A stretch of 64,000 nucleotides of DNA from Amyloporia xantha. Lineage: Eukaryota; Basidiomycota; Agaricomycetes; Polyporales; Adustoporiaceae. The DNA is taken from assembly GCA_036971615.1 (NCBI GenBank), contig JAYKKR010000003.1, positions 1,054,001 to 1,118,000 of the forward strand. Reading direction: 5' to 3'. Positions 1-11,604 of this stretch are shown in pieces (positions within the stretch are counted from its first letter, which is position 1; each line of letters starts with the position of its first letter). Made by a program: the position numbers and the translations under genes. The notes beneath the pieces were generated by a model. The model made no database searches. It was not told where the DNA came from and saw only the letters and a program-made list of their open reading frames with translations.

Positions 1-1441
1 GCCAAAATTTCAGCAGCGGTGCATATACAGAGAAAGACCATGGCCGTATTAGAACCCATTGCCTTCACGGACACGGATGGGCATCGGTTCGCGTAGGAAC
101 TTGAGCAGCACCTACCCGAATAGGCACCGATCCTCTTTGCCACATTGCGAACCTTCTGCGCAGAACATACTACTAATGTACATCACTCGAAAGCTCAAGG
201 CGACAGCTGTACTGACACCCGCACACATGGGAATCTGGTATTCCTGGAAGCATCGCAGGGTAAGAGACATTTTCATGAGTCAAAGACGAGCATCTCCCCC
301 TGAACTTATTCAAGACACCGGTACCGAGCCTGCATTGGAACCGCGCTTCTCACACCTCAAACCCAAAGGCGCTCTCCACGTATCCATAATCCATCTACCG
401 CCACGACACTACTCCCCGCTGCATTCTTCACGCGCACCCACTAGCATCCGCGTCTGGCATGCGCAGTCCTGGCTCTGACCCTGAGTTCAGTCGCCTGCCG
501 GGGACCCTTGCTGGAGAAGTCATGCACAATCGGATGCTACTGAGTGGGTACTTGAAGTTGAACGTCGAACGTTGAACTCCAGCGTCCGTCACTGCCATCC
601 GCTCCGCTCGTCGACGCTGATCCGTCCTGCATTGTGCAACGGCAGACAGAATAATCGCCCAATCCCCAATCACGTGCAAGTGCACCACCGCTCTCCTGCA
701 GGTCGCTGGGTATCTTGAGCAGGGGAAGGGTACGTACCAAGCAGCCTGAGTAGTATGCCCGGCAACCTTTGGACACAGCAGGCAGCCTTAACTGCCGGGA
801 CACATACCGCAGCAGGCCTAGCCGCAACGAGGCAAAGTCGAGTCCGTCGACAAGTCAGAGGACGCACCTGCAATAGTACTTCTCAAGACCAACCAGAGCA
901 CACTCACATTGCTGGCTGGCCATTGTGCTCACAACGACCTTGAATAGATCGTCACCAACTGCAAACCCTGAGTCCAGCACCACGCCCGTCGACCAGCGCA
1001 GTCAAACTACTCAATCCGTCAGAATCAGTATGAGCATCAGCAGTCTCGGTTCTTGCAAGCAAAACTACGAAAGCAGAGCAATAATAACTTATGGTAGCTA
1101 AGCAAAAAATAGAAAAGGTAAAAATGTCCTCAGCACGTCGAGTGCGGGGCGCATGTGGAATATGTGTGGATGTGTAGATGTGTGGGTGTGTGGGTGTGGC
1201 TCCCCTCCCTCTTTTTCTTCATCTTCTACCCTCCCCTCTCTCCCGAATAGCCCAGCCACCCACCGCTCGCTAATAACTTCCTGTAAGATACCCCTGCCCG
1301 CCTCCGCTCGATAGATCGTCATCTCTAGATAGATCGTCGCTCGTGAATATCTACATATGCGCGTTCGGGCATGCATGTTCTGTCAGCGTGTATGCTGCTT
1401 TGTATATCGTGTATGCACATTTGCCATTCGCAGAGGCGCGC
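1..1441. other. Intergenic, no gene supported
   Basis: I see no coding signal with splice support here. Open frames in this stretch are short, overlap on both strands and resemble no family. A GT-rich stretch with repeated TGTGTGGG-like units lies at about 1150-1199, followed by a CT-rich run to about 1245. The downstream part is the 3' flank of the mannosyltransferase gene that ends at 1442 on the minus strand, so a poly(A) region should lie here, though no clear signal stands out. Confidence 0.5.
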
Positions 1442-3746
1442 CTACTGGATCCGGTCCCACTGCCGCATGCACGAGTAGCCGTCGTAATCTGCACGAGCAC
1501 CACATCAGCATCAGCACCCCGCTCCACACTAAGCCCGACCAGCCAACAGAGCCAGAGCCAGAGCCAGAACCAGAGGAACGAAGACAGGATCCAAGACCAA
1601 AGCACTCACCGAAACTGCGCCCCGTATCGCACGCGCACCGCCCGCGCTCCCACGCGCCCGGCCCCCGCGGGCAGTGCGTGTACGGGTTGTGCTCGTACCC
1701 GATCTCGTCGAAGAACTGGATCTGGTCCTTCCGCGCGAAGAGCGCCGCCGCGATGCTGTGCACGGGCGCGTCGCCCCAGCGCTATTGAGACGTAAATGTG
1801 TAGATGGAGGGCGACGAGAAGCGCAGACGGATGGACGGAGGGGCGGATGAGGTAGGTGGTGGTGCAGGGTGATGTATTTGCGAGGGAAGGGAGAGCGTAG
1901 GGGTGGCGGGGGAGAACGTACAGTCAGCAACGGTCCCGGCCGAGTGCACGCGCGCGACGCACCTCGTAGTAGAACCCGCCCTTCGCGTCGAGGTAGTCGA
2001 AGAACGTCGAATACGCCTTCCCGCGCCAGAACTCCATGTCCGCAATCTCAAAGTTGCTCCAGACTGCACACGCCGACGTCGGAGTGATCGTCCCCATCGT
2101 CAGTGCAAACCAACAGAGAGAAGGCGCAAGGCCACGCACAGTGACACAAGTTGTACGACTGCCCGCCGTCGTCAGACATGTACCCCATCGCGTTGTCCTC
2201 CGCGACGAACTGCGGGTGTGCCTGGGTGAACTCTGCATCGCGCGAACCCAGTATGAGCACGCAGCATCACATCCGACTCGAACGGCACACACCTTTCACC
2301 GTGTCCCACAGCGTCGGGATCGTCGCCTGGTACTCGTACATCGTGATCGTGAAGCCTGCGACATCAGAAGAAGGTCAAAGGCGGCCAACACCCGTATGGA
2401 CAGGGACACGCACCATACACCTTGTCGTGGTCCTCCATGTACTTGAACGGGTCGAACGCCGTCTCGCAATGGAAGTGCACGTCCGGCCTGGCGCAGCACA
2501 CAAAGTCAGCGGGCGGCGTGAGTAAACAAGGACGCGTGACACGCACTCGACGCGCCAGTACCACCGGTGCTGCTGCAGGAGCGGGTGGCGGTAGAAGAAC
2601 TAGGAGGCGGAAGGGACAACGCAAAAAGCGACAGAAACCGTCAGACATGACCAGTCAGGGAGCCAAAGTGCGTGTGTGCTCACCCCGGAGTTGAACCGGC
2701 ACATGTTGCGGTACCTGCGCGCGCGGACTGTCAGAGGGCAGAATCGCGAGTGGACGGAGGCAGGGCTTACGAGACACTGCCTGCGGAGGGCGCAGCACGA
2801 CCGGTCAGGCGCTAGAGGATACGACAGGAACGCAAGACGTACCGCCGTAGATGATACCGTCTTCGACCATCTTGTCACGCCCGGCACGCGCACGGTCTTC
2901 GTCGATCCAGGCAGGCTGTGTCCAATGCTCACGCGGAACGAGGCCGAATGAGACGGGGCCGGCGATGACGTTGCTGATGCGTCTGCGGAGGGGGGGATGA
3001 GCATCGTGACAAGAGAAGTGAGTGACTGGGGAGTGAGGAGGCGGAAAAGAGGCAAAGGAGGAGAAGATGAAGCAGCAAACGAGCAGGAAAGAGGGTAAAG
3101 GCGAGAGGAGGACGAAGGAGATGACGGACGGACGACGGGCAGACGATACAAGGGTGGCCAGATTGAGGGAGAGGGGAAAGGATAGAGGAAGAGAGGAAGG
3201 CGAACGGAGGGAGGAGAAGGAGAAGAGAGAGCGCAACGGGGGGAGCAGAACGGGACGAAAGAGAAGGACAGAAGCACGAAGGGACGGGAAACGCACCGCT
3301 TGAACTCGTCGTCAAAGGGCTCGTCGTTGAGGAAGACCCACGGGTAGCCGAACCGGCGGTTGAAGCGGTCCTCGAGCTCGCGGACGCTGCGCACGGCGCT
3401 GTCGACGTCCGAGTTGCGCGCGAGCATCAGCATCGTCGCGTTCGCGCGCGCGGTCGCGTTCGGGGCGGAGGCATGGGGCGGGAAGTCGGCGTCGGCGTCA
3501 GGGAGGTCTGGGTGGTAGTAGTCGTCCGGGACAGACGCGAGGGGCTCGGGGGAGGCGGGGGACCAGGCGGAGGTGAGGCGGGAGATGGACGTAGCGCGGC
3601 CGTAGTCCTCGTGGGTGAACGAGAGGATCGAGTGGATGCCGAGCTGCGAAGTGTCAGCGCAGAACGCGGAGAGAGGGGGACGGACGGACGAGGACGAAGA
3701 GGACGAGGAAGACGTAGCGAGTGGTGGACCCGATCTTGAGCAGCAT
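1442..3746 (-). CDS. KRE2-like: KRE2/MNT1-type alpha-1,2-mannosyltransferase (GT15), copy A
   Basis: Predicted Golgi type II membrane enzyme that moves mannose from GDP-mannose onto O- and N-linked glycans of secreted proteins. I could place 11 exons on the minus strand: 3690-3746, 3297-3643, 2843-2982, 2684-2727, 2547-2599, 2414-2487, 2293-2355, 2140-2232, 1963-2063, 1610-1781, 1442-1488. Their lengths sum to 1191 bases, every intron is GT-AG and all phases agree, giving 396 residues, the usual family size. Residues 1-25 form a signal anchor ([19 protein letters not shown]). Family blocks follow in order: [123 protein letters not shown] is the metal-site-like motif, and the glutamate of SNFEIAD has been proposed as a catalytic residue in yeast Kre2. 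The first intron (46 bases) is the least certain junction. Intron 3 is unusually long (314 bases) and purine/pyrimidine biased. Probably functional. Confidence 0.9.
1549..1577. repeat. Hexanucleotide GAGCCA microsatellite in intron 10
   Basis: About four imperfect copies of GAGCCA lie inside the last intron (1489-1609) of mannosyltransferase copy A. The run is intronic and does not touch either splice site. Confidence 0.6.
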
Positions 3747-4370
3747 CCTCCGCGGGGCTATTTTGGTCGCAGCTCGGTGCCGGGGTCGCTACGGCTGGCA
3801 GCGGTGGGAACACGCACGAAGCACGCGTGGGACGCGATGTCAGGCGGCGGGTGCAGATCGCGGGGAGCGTGATGCGCGATGGCAGGCCGCTGTCAGAGTG
3901 AGTGTGGGGAGGGAACGATCGAGTCTGCCAGCGAGAGGCGGACAAGGGCAAGAGGTCGGCCTGTGCTGGGCGGGGCAGCCACCGACGCGAGCAAAGGACT
4001 GCGCATCCCTCCTCCGCAGCTGCCATGGCAATTCCCGCCCCACCTTATCGCCAGATCTCCCTGATGTCATCCCCTTGGCATCCATGTGATACTCATGTCA
4101 CCTCTCCGCTATGTTGCGTAGAAGAGTCGTCCTGAGCCTGAGACGTGCCCTGATTACTCGCGCCTGCGCCCTCTCGGACTCACCGCACCTTCCACCTTCG
4201 CTTCGCTTGCCACCATCCAGGAGTCGAGGAGTATTGTATCTGTGCGTTCGCGAGGCCAGTCCGAGACGCAAGTTCACAGAGGGAGAGAAAAGAGAAGAAG
4301 AAAGGAAAAAAAGAAACATAACTCGATCGATCGCGTTCCTCTATAGCATGCACCGAACGCGTATCCCTTA
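1872..4370 (-). repeat. Segmental duplication, copy A
   Basis: This block is closely similar to 18500-21455 in direct orientation. It covers exons 1-9 of the mannosyltransferase, about 320 bases upstream of its start codon, and a further upstream block (about 4128-4370). The left breakpoint falls in intron 9, at about 1872 here and about 18500 in the other copy. The right one falls just after a shared GATCGATCGCGTTCCTCTA stretch. Copy B has about 0.5 kb of extra sequence between the promoter-proximal and the upstream block. Confidence 0.9.
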
Positions 4371-7300
4371 CGCGTTCTCACACCTCTCTTCAGCCTGTGT
4401 ACGCCTCGCTCAGTTCTCTCAGACAGCACCCCGGCAACTGTCTACCCCGCCTCTCCAAGTGACACGGCCGTCCGTTGCGACTACTCCCTCCGCACTGTCC
4501 AGCCTGTCTGTTGTTCCGCATTAGCAGCTGGCACCGGTTCGATTCAAACTTCAAGTTCGATGCTCGACTCTGAGAGGCGAGAGGACGGACGAAGAACTCA
4601 GCGAGCGAGTGTGCCCGTTCCGAGTCGAACGATCGCGCATCGGTTGGGATCGAAACAGACGACAGCCGAGCGAACGGCTCTGCTCGACGTGAGCAGCAAC
4701 ACCCTGCCCTCTGCCTCCAGACTCTGTACGTCCCATGACAGAGCGTGCACGCCCATCGCTCTCTCCCGTCCACATCCGACTGTACTCCTGCCCCGTCCGA
4801 CACTCGGTAAACGATACTAATGCTCTACCGACTGTAGCCTTACCCCTCGCTCACCCAGTACAGCCTGGCCGTCCGGCGCGCACCCCCCCCCCCCGAACGT
4901 GTTCGACACAGTTCAACCCCCACTACGCTATCTACTCTAGCAAGAGACGGCACGGGAAACTTGCACAACAAGCAGAGAGCAGACGGCGCCGTGCTTCAGC
5001 ATGAAGACTCGTGGCCAGAAGCGTCAAGAACGCGATCACCAGCATGGTGGTCAGCGCGAAGCAGATAGCTTATGGCTCTCTGCCCTCGGCAGTCGGACGT
5101 GGGTTAGTCGGCGCCGAGCGAGTTTGATGTTGCTCGTTCTTGATCGTCCGGCGCTGACGTGGTACCCCACCCCTCTGCACCTCCCTATCCACACTGCGCC
5201 GGATGACCAGCGCAGCGTTTCGTCGTTCTGGCGTCCACGCTCCCAGTCTCACTCTCTGCTCTCCCGGGTCGGGGCCCCCAGGACGAACCCTGCAGTGCCG
5301 ATCGTGCTTACAGAGCAAAGCTCCAACCGCGCTGTGCGTGTCTAGCGAGATCGCCCGCGGGCGCATTCTACTTCGGAACGGATCCAGTCCAACAAGAGGG
5401 CAGGAGACGCGAGGGGGCGCTGCTCGCATGGGCGTCCGGCGCGCTGAAAACGAGGAGCAAAGAAGTGAGAGCTGCAAGGTGCCGTAAATGGACGGCAACG
5501 GGGATCTGTAGTGAGGCTAGTTACGTGTATATACAGATGATCTAATATATTTTCGTTTCTGCATCACGGCGTGAAAGGTGTGAGTCGATCGCGTGTAGAA
5601 GCAAGGATCCGACGATGGACGTACCCGACGAACGTAGACAGCATCACTGACCTGAGCGCGTACGGTGCGTACAGACTGTTCCATTAATCTTCTCATGGGT
5701 CTGCACGCTGGCGCAACCGTGACGTCGTTTACAGCTGGCAGAAATGATCGACGAGATAACGTCACTCCGTATCCCGTGGAAGGTCCCGCTCAACGTGGGC
5801 TGAGTGCAATGCTCGATGCATCGTCGTCCCGTCATCCACCCCGCTCAGCTCGCGTCTGTGCGCCGACAGGGTAGACCCCGCACCGTCATCAATCATCTGT
5901 ACGGAGATTGAGATTTTGGGACCGAGACCTGCGGCGCTGTCCGGGTGTAGGGAGTTTCCTGCTATAGGAGTGACGAGACGTCGCTGGACACTCGAACGGG
6001 CGTCCTGTGCGTCGCCAATTTCTCTATTACGGAAAGCTACGGGTGAGCCAAACCTATGCAGTACGGACCATGAAGAGCTTACCTGACCAACTACACGGCG
6101 CTTGGCTGATGTCTGACGTCAACGGTGAGTCCACTTCGCAGTACGCAGTGGCGGAATCGCGGCATGGCCGGCTGTCGGTAGACTCGAACTGTGAATGACG
6201 AATCAGCGTCTTCGTCTCACCACAGGCGCGCTGCTGACTGCTGACCTATCGCGTTTACGGGCGGCGGTTCGGACGTCCGTTTGGGGGTAGTAGAGCAGTT
6301 ACTCAGGCAGCAGCACTTGGTATACGAGGCACATACCTTGCATAGACATACGGCAAGGGACAGCGAGCATCCCCCAGAGCGCATGGTAGGTGTGCTTGCT
6401 CATCTCTTAGCAAAGCCCGAACCGTCAAAGACGATTCGCGTCCATGTTGCTGGCGAACACGTAGCACGACGTCAGATGCTACGGCACGTGCCGGGGGGAT
6501 AACATTTGGATGGTGCGACTCGGTTGCTCAATACAGACTAGATCTGACCGTCAGAGCGCAAGCCAATACAGAATAGTTTAGCAGGACTTACAGACACAGC
6601 TGAACGTCATAAACTGAACACTACATTCATGGATGAGTTCAATGTGCCAGAGGACTATGAGTCGGAATGAGAGTTACTTACGAGAATCAGCGCAGCTAAT
6701 CGACTGCCGACGGCGTGAGTATCGAGAACAGAAAGAAACGGGAGAGGACGAGAGGAGAGAGGAGAGGAGACTGGATGAGGTCAGGCTGCTGGAACACCAG
6801 CAACCTTTATACCTTTCTGCTGGGTCCGTGCACGGACCGTGCTCCTAGCGTAAACCGCATGAACGCGGGTCTTACGACAACACGGAGGACCATCGCCGTT
6901 TCGCGTTCCCACCGGCATGAGACGTACGTACAAGCAATAGTTTAGGGAACGCGATGGGGAAGCTGTAGTGGGTGGGCGGGCTCTTCCTCCGCGTTCTCTT
7001 CGGTGCTGTCACCGTAATCTCTCGCATTCTTGGTGACGATCAGCACATGATTGGCGTGATCGGGCGAAGAATTCGCTACGCGACTTTGACGTGAAACACG
7101 CCAAGCATCGCCGGGCTATTTTGAGTGGATGGAACGTCAGCAGAAGCAGAACGGCTATTTGGACGGAACACGTACCCTTACGGCGGAAGCTTGAAATCGG
7201 TTGGCGAGAGCACATGACAAGTGCGCTGTATGCTCCAACGGAAATTCGGGGAAGAATCAAACGGGTTAGTATACTCAGGCAAAGACAGGACCATAAGGGA

Positions 7301-8350
7301 ATGAACGGTCGAATTACCGGAGAGTCCATGTTCGCCAGCTTGGTTCTCGGGGAGTGTTAGTCACAATATGGCCCGCAGAACACTCGCATGTTGAGCAGCA
7401 GTGTGGGAAGACTCGTCAGGGGCGTGGAGGTGCTGTGGTCAGAATACTAAACCTCCGGCGCGCAAGAGTAAACAGAAGCGGCGAAACTTGAAGCGCCAAG
7501 TGACAACACTCGCGCCGATCGGTGCAGGCTCAATACTTGACGCTCTTAACGCTTCGGTGATTCCTCGAAAGAACTGGGCTTAGACGAGCTCTTCTTAGCA
7601 TTGTGGTGTATATATGCAGTCTGAGTAAAGTAGAAAGAAGTAAATAACACAAACTATCTGACGATGATAAGTGAATACATATGTCGGCGTTCGGATGAGA
7701 TGCTCGCACCTTCAAGCCTACGCCTCAATATATTGCTACTACATAAGTCTGCTTAGCATCCAACATTCGTGTCTTCTCAGGAGACGGTTACGGACAGGAA
7801 GTCCGCGGAAGCAGCGGGCGCGAGAAGGCATCCAGCCGAGATTGCTGTAGAAACGACCGTCCGTTTGGATTGACAGACACTTAGGCCAGCGCTTCTGAAC
7901 GGTCGGCAAGAGGGCCGTACCTGGCAGAGAGCAAATTCAGTTTCAAAATGCAAATGGGAAAATTATCGTGTTACCGAGTTGATTCAATTGCCAATGGCAG
8001 CCTCCCAAGCGAAGCCTGCCTGGGGACTGCATGAAACGCAGATGTCTTCAGCAAGCTCTCGAAGACCGCGGTACCCCCGTATACCGGCGCAACTTGTCTA
8101 GTCACTCATTCCGCGAGCAGTGGCCTTGAACGAAGCGGGAAGCGGACGAGCCCTGCCAGTGTGCCCAGGTGCTTTCCTGACTGCGGCACAGTAGATCAGA
8201 CATATCCGCCGAAGAACACACACGCTTCTTGATATTGACGTCCGTAGATTGACTTTGCCAGATCTTGCCACTGGCACGAGTCATCCCAAGGAAGCACGGC
8301 TGAGAATCATTTGAATTTGGCCGTGATTGCACATGAAACAAGACGGCGAA
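4371..8350. other. Long non-coding or unrecognised stretch
   Basis: Nearly 4 kb upstream of mannosyltransferase copy A with no gene I can support. Open frames are short (under 150 codons), lie in all frames, and none shows a family motif or a consistent exon chain. The base composition resembles the surrounding genome. It may hold the promoter of copy A at its left end and degenerate repeat DNA elsewhere. Confidence 0.4.
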
Positions 8351-8413
8351 TTGGAGTGCAGACAGACTTGGCGCGAAATAGATAGAATCACGCCAGGTTT
8401 GTCTGCACGCCAA
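8351..8413. repeat. Imperfect inverted repeat (23-base arms)
   Basis: The left arm (8351-8373) and right arm (8391-8413) are reverse complements at 20 of 23 positions, separated by a 17-base AT-rich spacer. Such hairpins are seen in miniature transposons, but no target duplication could be recognised around it. Confidence 0.6.
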
Positions 8414-8747
8414 TATCCATATATCCGTGTTCTGTGTTCGTTCGCCATCATACCTTCGAAGTCCAAGAATGTCAGCACAGACATTCGTTTTCCACCTCAA
8501 AAACACACAGCTGGTCGAGAAGGGTAACTACTTCACAAACTAACAATGATTCCTATATTCTTGCTAACGTCGAAAGCACAGAGCCGACGAAGAAAGGGGC
8601 GTGTCATAAAGAACTACACCTGAGGGAGCTCGAGGGTCTAATGAAAGCCTCGCTTCGTAAGTTCGCGAGTTTGTTTTGGTGTGCTTTTCGTAGACTGATC
8701 GCGGTCGTCGGGTACAAGGTAGTCTGAGCGGGAGCACGTCTGCCCGA

Positions 8748-9131
8748 ATGGAGTGGGAGCGTTACTGGAGCCGGATTGTCGTCAAGCATCAGGTTGCACT
8801 GGAAGGCTGGCCGTACTCGGAGGTCAGATTCACGCGGCTCGGACGGCTCAGTACAAGCGATCTGCGTCTCCTGCTCAAGATGTGGAAGGACGGAGCACTA
8901 CGGTTTCGCAAGATCAATCGCGACGAGTTTGAGCAGCTGGAGCAGCAGACAAAACAGCTTATCGCCGAAGGCATTCTGTCTGCAGAAGCTCCGAAAAAGG
9001 TCCGTAAGGATCGGTTGACGAAAAAGATCAGGGCGAATCCTGAGACGCGGGGTAAAAAGAGGCGAGGTACGATCAAGAGTAAAGAATTCGTAGACGAGTC
9101 AGACGACAGAGACGTAGCGGTTGCTCAATGA
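8748..9131 (+). CDS. Small hypothetical protein, lysine-rich C-terminus
   Basis: An uninterrupted frame of 127 codons starting MEWERYWSRIVVKHQVALEGWP. The first 70 residues carry regularly spaced Trp, Arg and Leu residues (EGWP, LRLLLKMWKDG) of a kind I associate with uncharacterised small domains in Agaricomycete proteins, often near repeats. From about residue 75 it is helical and very basic (APKKVRKDRLTKKIR), ending in an acidic tail, which suggests nuclear location or nucleic-acid contact. No TATA box, intron or partner gene is evident. It could be a stand-alone gene, one exon of a larger gene, or a transposon relic. Confidence 0.4.
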   Translation: MEWERYWSRIVVKHQVALEGWPYSEVRFTRLGRLSTSDLRLLLKMWKDGALRFRKINRDEFEQLEQQTKQLIAEGILSAEAPKKVRKDRLTKKIRANPETRGKKRRGTIKSKEFVDESDDRDVAVAQ

Positions 9132-9416
9132 TTAATTGATTGTAGCTAGTAGTCATGGGTGTCAGCATGAGAGAACCGGACACAGTAGGCGCGCGGCGTT
9201 GTGGCGCAAATTCAGGGTTCGACACGATCAATGTCGGATATGGAAGGTCACATCGGAGAAGCACATCTTGATATCCGTCGACATCTGAATGCCAGTGAAT
9301 CCGCTCACTGTGAAATCCCTTGTTGCTGAGGACTGAGCTGTTTCGTTGCTTGGGACATATCAAAGGTGTGTGCCTCATCCAAAGTAAGGATGTCTGGACT
9401 GGATTTTGGCAAGACT

Positions 9417-9460
9417 CGGCAAATGTGATTGATGGTCACTTTCACCTATCACATTTGCCG
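9417..9460. repeat. Perfect 13-base inverted repeat
   Basis: CGGCAAATGTGAT at 9417-9429 is repeated as its exact reverse complement at 9448-9460 with an 18-base loop. A smaller palindrome (AGTGTGAA/TTCACACT) lies at about 9630-9646. Possible remnants of a miniature element. Confidence 0.6.
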
Positions 9461-11015
9461 ATTCTGCTTAAATTCAGCTGCTTGCTAAATTGATACTTAC
9501 CGTTAGAAATCCTTGAACGTAAATCCAGTTTCCGTCTTCAATACTGAAAGCGGCTGCCGGTCACAACGTGAGAATCTGAGAATCCGAGTGTGCTATGTGA
9601 AATATGAGAGATGATATGCGAGTCACCCGAGTGTGAAATTCACACTGAACTCGTGTCATGCTTTGTGCCGTAGCGTTGATCGGGGATACAGACAAGGCCG
9701 ACGTGGGAAAGTGAAGCTGAATGCCGCTGTTTCACGCTGCTCTTCCATTTGTTCTGTCACTCGGTGTTGCTTGTGCACTGCTTTCCCTCCGAGTCAGGCT
9801 GTATTCAACTCTCCTCTGTTCTGCTCTCGACTTTCTGCTACTTTCTACACTCTACGTTGCAACTGAGGTGCTAAGAAAGCTCTCTGTCTATTGTCTCTGT
9901 GCTCAATATTAATTCAAGACATTGACTACAATCCGGGGCCTGAACTCACCAAGCATCTCCGAGTTGGCATTTCTCGTTTCTGTGTTATTTAGCTTGTTTT
10001 ATGCTGATTGCCACTACTATTAGAGACACAAGACTCGGAGCCTGTCCATGCCGTGGGTGCAGTGGACGCATCATGTCTGACTGGCGAGCACAACTGACAA
10101 GAAGTGGCTGAGAGGCGACGAGGCGCACTGCGTGCCGGACACTAGAGGACTTATCATGTGACGTTCACGTTGAGTACGACGATTTCCTCTTTCAGCACTG
10201 CCTGCCTAACCACAACATTCCGATAGAATGGTCTTTTGGAGTAAGGTGTGGTTTTGACACCTGAAGCATACTGGTGTCATCTGCGCAGGAATCGAGCATT
10301 CATTTTCGACACCCAGGGAATGACCAACGAAGGCCTTCCGAGGCGAGCAAGTGGATGTCAGGAACTGGACGTGTAGGCGGAAGTACTGTATGAGATACAC
10401 GATGCTGGCTGTGATCACGATCGGGGTCATGGTGTGAGCAAATCGTAGATGGATTGCAGTGGTGCACGAAGCACTTGTGCGGGACTCAGGCTGCCGGTTT
10501 GCGAATACGGTGAACTCTGAGCCGCTTCGACAGTCCTTGGTAAGTAAGTGCTGAATCAACAAAGTTATTTTTTGCCGACCGGCAAGATTGGCTGAAGGGA
10601 CGAGTTGAATGGACGGATTCATTGTGTGGGGCAGCCGTAACGGACACTACGTGAAGGGCAGCGAGTCGAGTAAGTTGGCCGTACGGTTGATGTGTCAGAT
10701 AACAACTAATGGGTTCAAAGTTTACCTCAAACCTCCTCGCGTCGGATGTCTCCTTGGCTGCGCGCTGACTCGAATGGGGGACCTTAGTGTGAAGATGCAC
10801 GTGCACCAGTGGACTGGATGTGCAACATCAGCGACGAGATGGGAGAAGATAATACATGCACGCGATAGTATTGACATAGTGGTTGAGCTCGGGCCAAGAT
10901 CCTTGGATGATTTGCAGACGGGCCTCCGCCTCTCTGCACGTCCGACACGCGCCTTGCACCGGACATGAGGGTGAGCATGACTGGTATCTAACGAGCTGTA
11001 CTTGCACTTAGGAGA
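9461..11015. other. No gene supported
   Basis: About 1.5 kb left of the retrotransposon insertion with only short open frames in several phases and no recognised motif. The last five bases before the LTR (11016-11020) are one copy of the target-site duplication. Confidence 0.4.
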
Positions 11016-11020
11016 CTTTG

Positions 11021-11589
11021 TGTCGCGACTTAGAGTCGAGCGACGGGGGAAGAACAAACCTACACGGCTGAGGGCGTTCGACTAAGTCTTACCGAAGCGA
11101 TGACGAGCTATGCTCGAGTCTAAGGCTAGGGACAAGATAAATAAACGTAAGTAAAGGTAAGTAGGTACAGGCAAGCTTGGCTTACCTAGGGACAAGAGGT
11201 CGAAACTGAAGTCCCCAGGCAGAGGCGTACTACTTATATACTACAGGAGTTCAGGGCAGGCTATCTACATGGTCCGTGCGCAGGTGGTCTGTGCGCAGCC
11301 TGAGTAAGCAGGCTATGAGTCATAAGTGATGTCGTGAGCGGAGCCTGGCGGGGCCCGAGGTCGGCCGGCACCGTGCTTAAGTAAACGTCCGTAAAGGGAA
11401 GGCGGGACGGAGTCCGTGGGAAGGGAACATGTGACCTGTAATGGTCGACACGTCTAAGTCCATGAACAGGGAGCTTGCGGTGTGTACAGTAGAATGGCCG
11501 TTCGAATAAGAGGGGAAAATAACGATGAGTAAAAGGAGAAAATCGTCCGTATATAGAAAGGAAGAAACGCTCGATGTCAACTCGTGACA
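11021..11589 (-). repeat. 3' LTR of the gypsy element
   Basis: Downstream LTR of the minus-strand element, the same length as the 5' LTR and seemingly identical to it. The G-rich polypurine tract borders it at 11590-11604. Confidence 0.95.
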
Positions 11590-11604
11590 GTACCCCCCTC
11601 TTAA
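11590..11604 (-). other. Polypurine tract
   Basis: AAGAGGGGGGTAC lies on the coding strand directly before the 3' LTR, as expected for the plus-strand primer of reverse transcription. It overlaps the end of the pol frame at 11601. Confidence 0.75.

Noticed and set aside
2600..3433. A 277-codon unspliced frame containing [13 protein letters not shown]
   Set aside because: It reads through introns 3 and 4; the family motifs before and after require splicing.
3427..4026. A 199-codon minus-strand frame ahead of mannosyltransferase copy A
   Set aside because: It overlaps exons 1-2 in the wrong frame; the spliced gene explains the region better.
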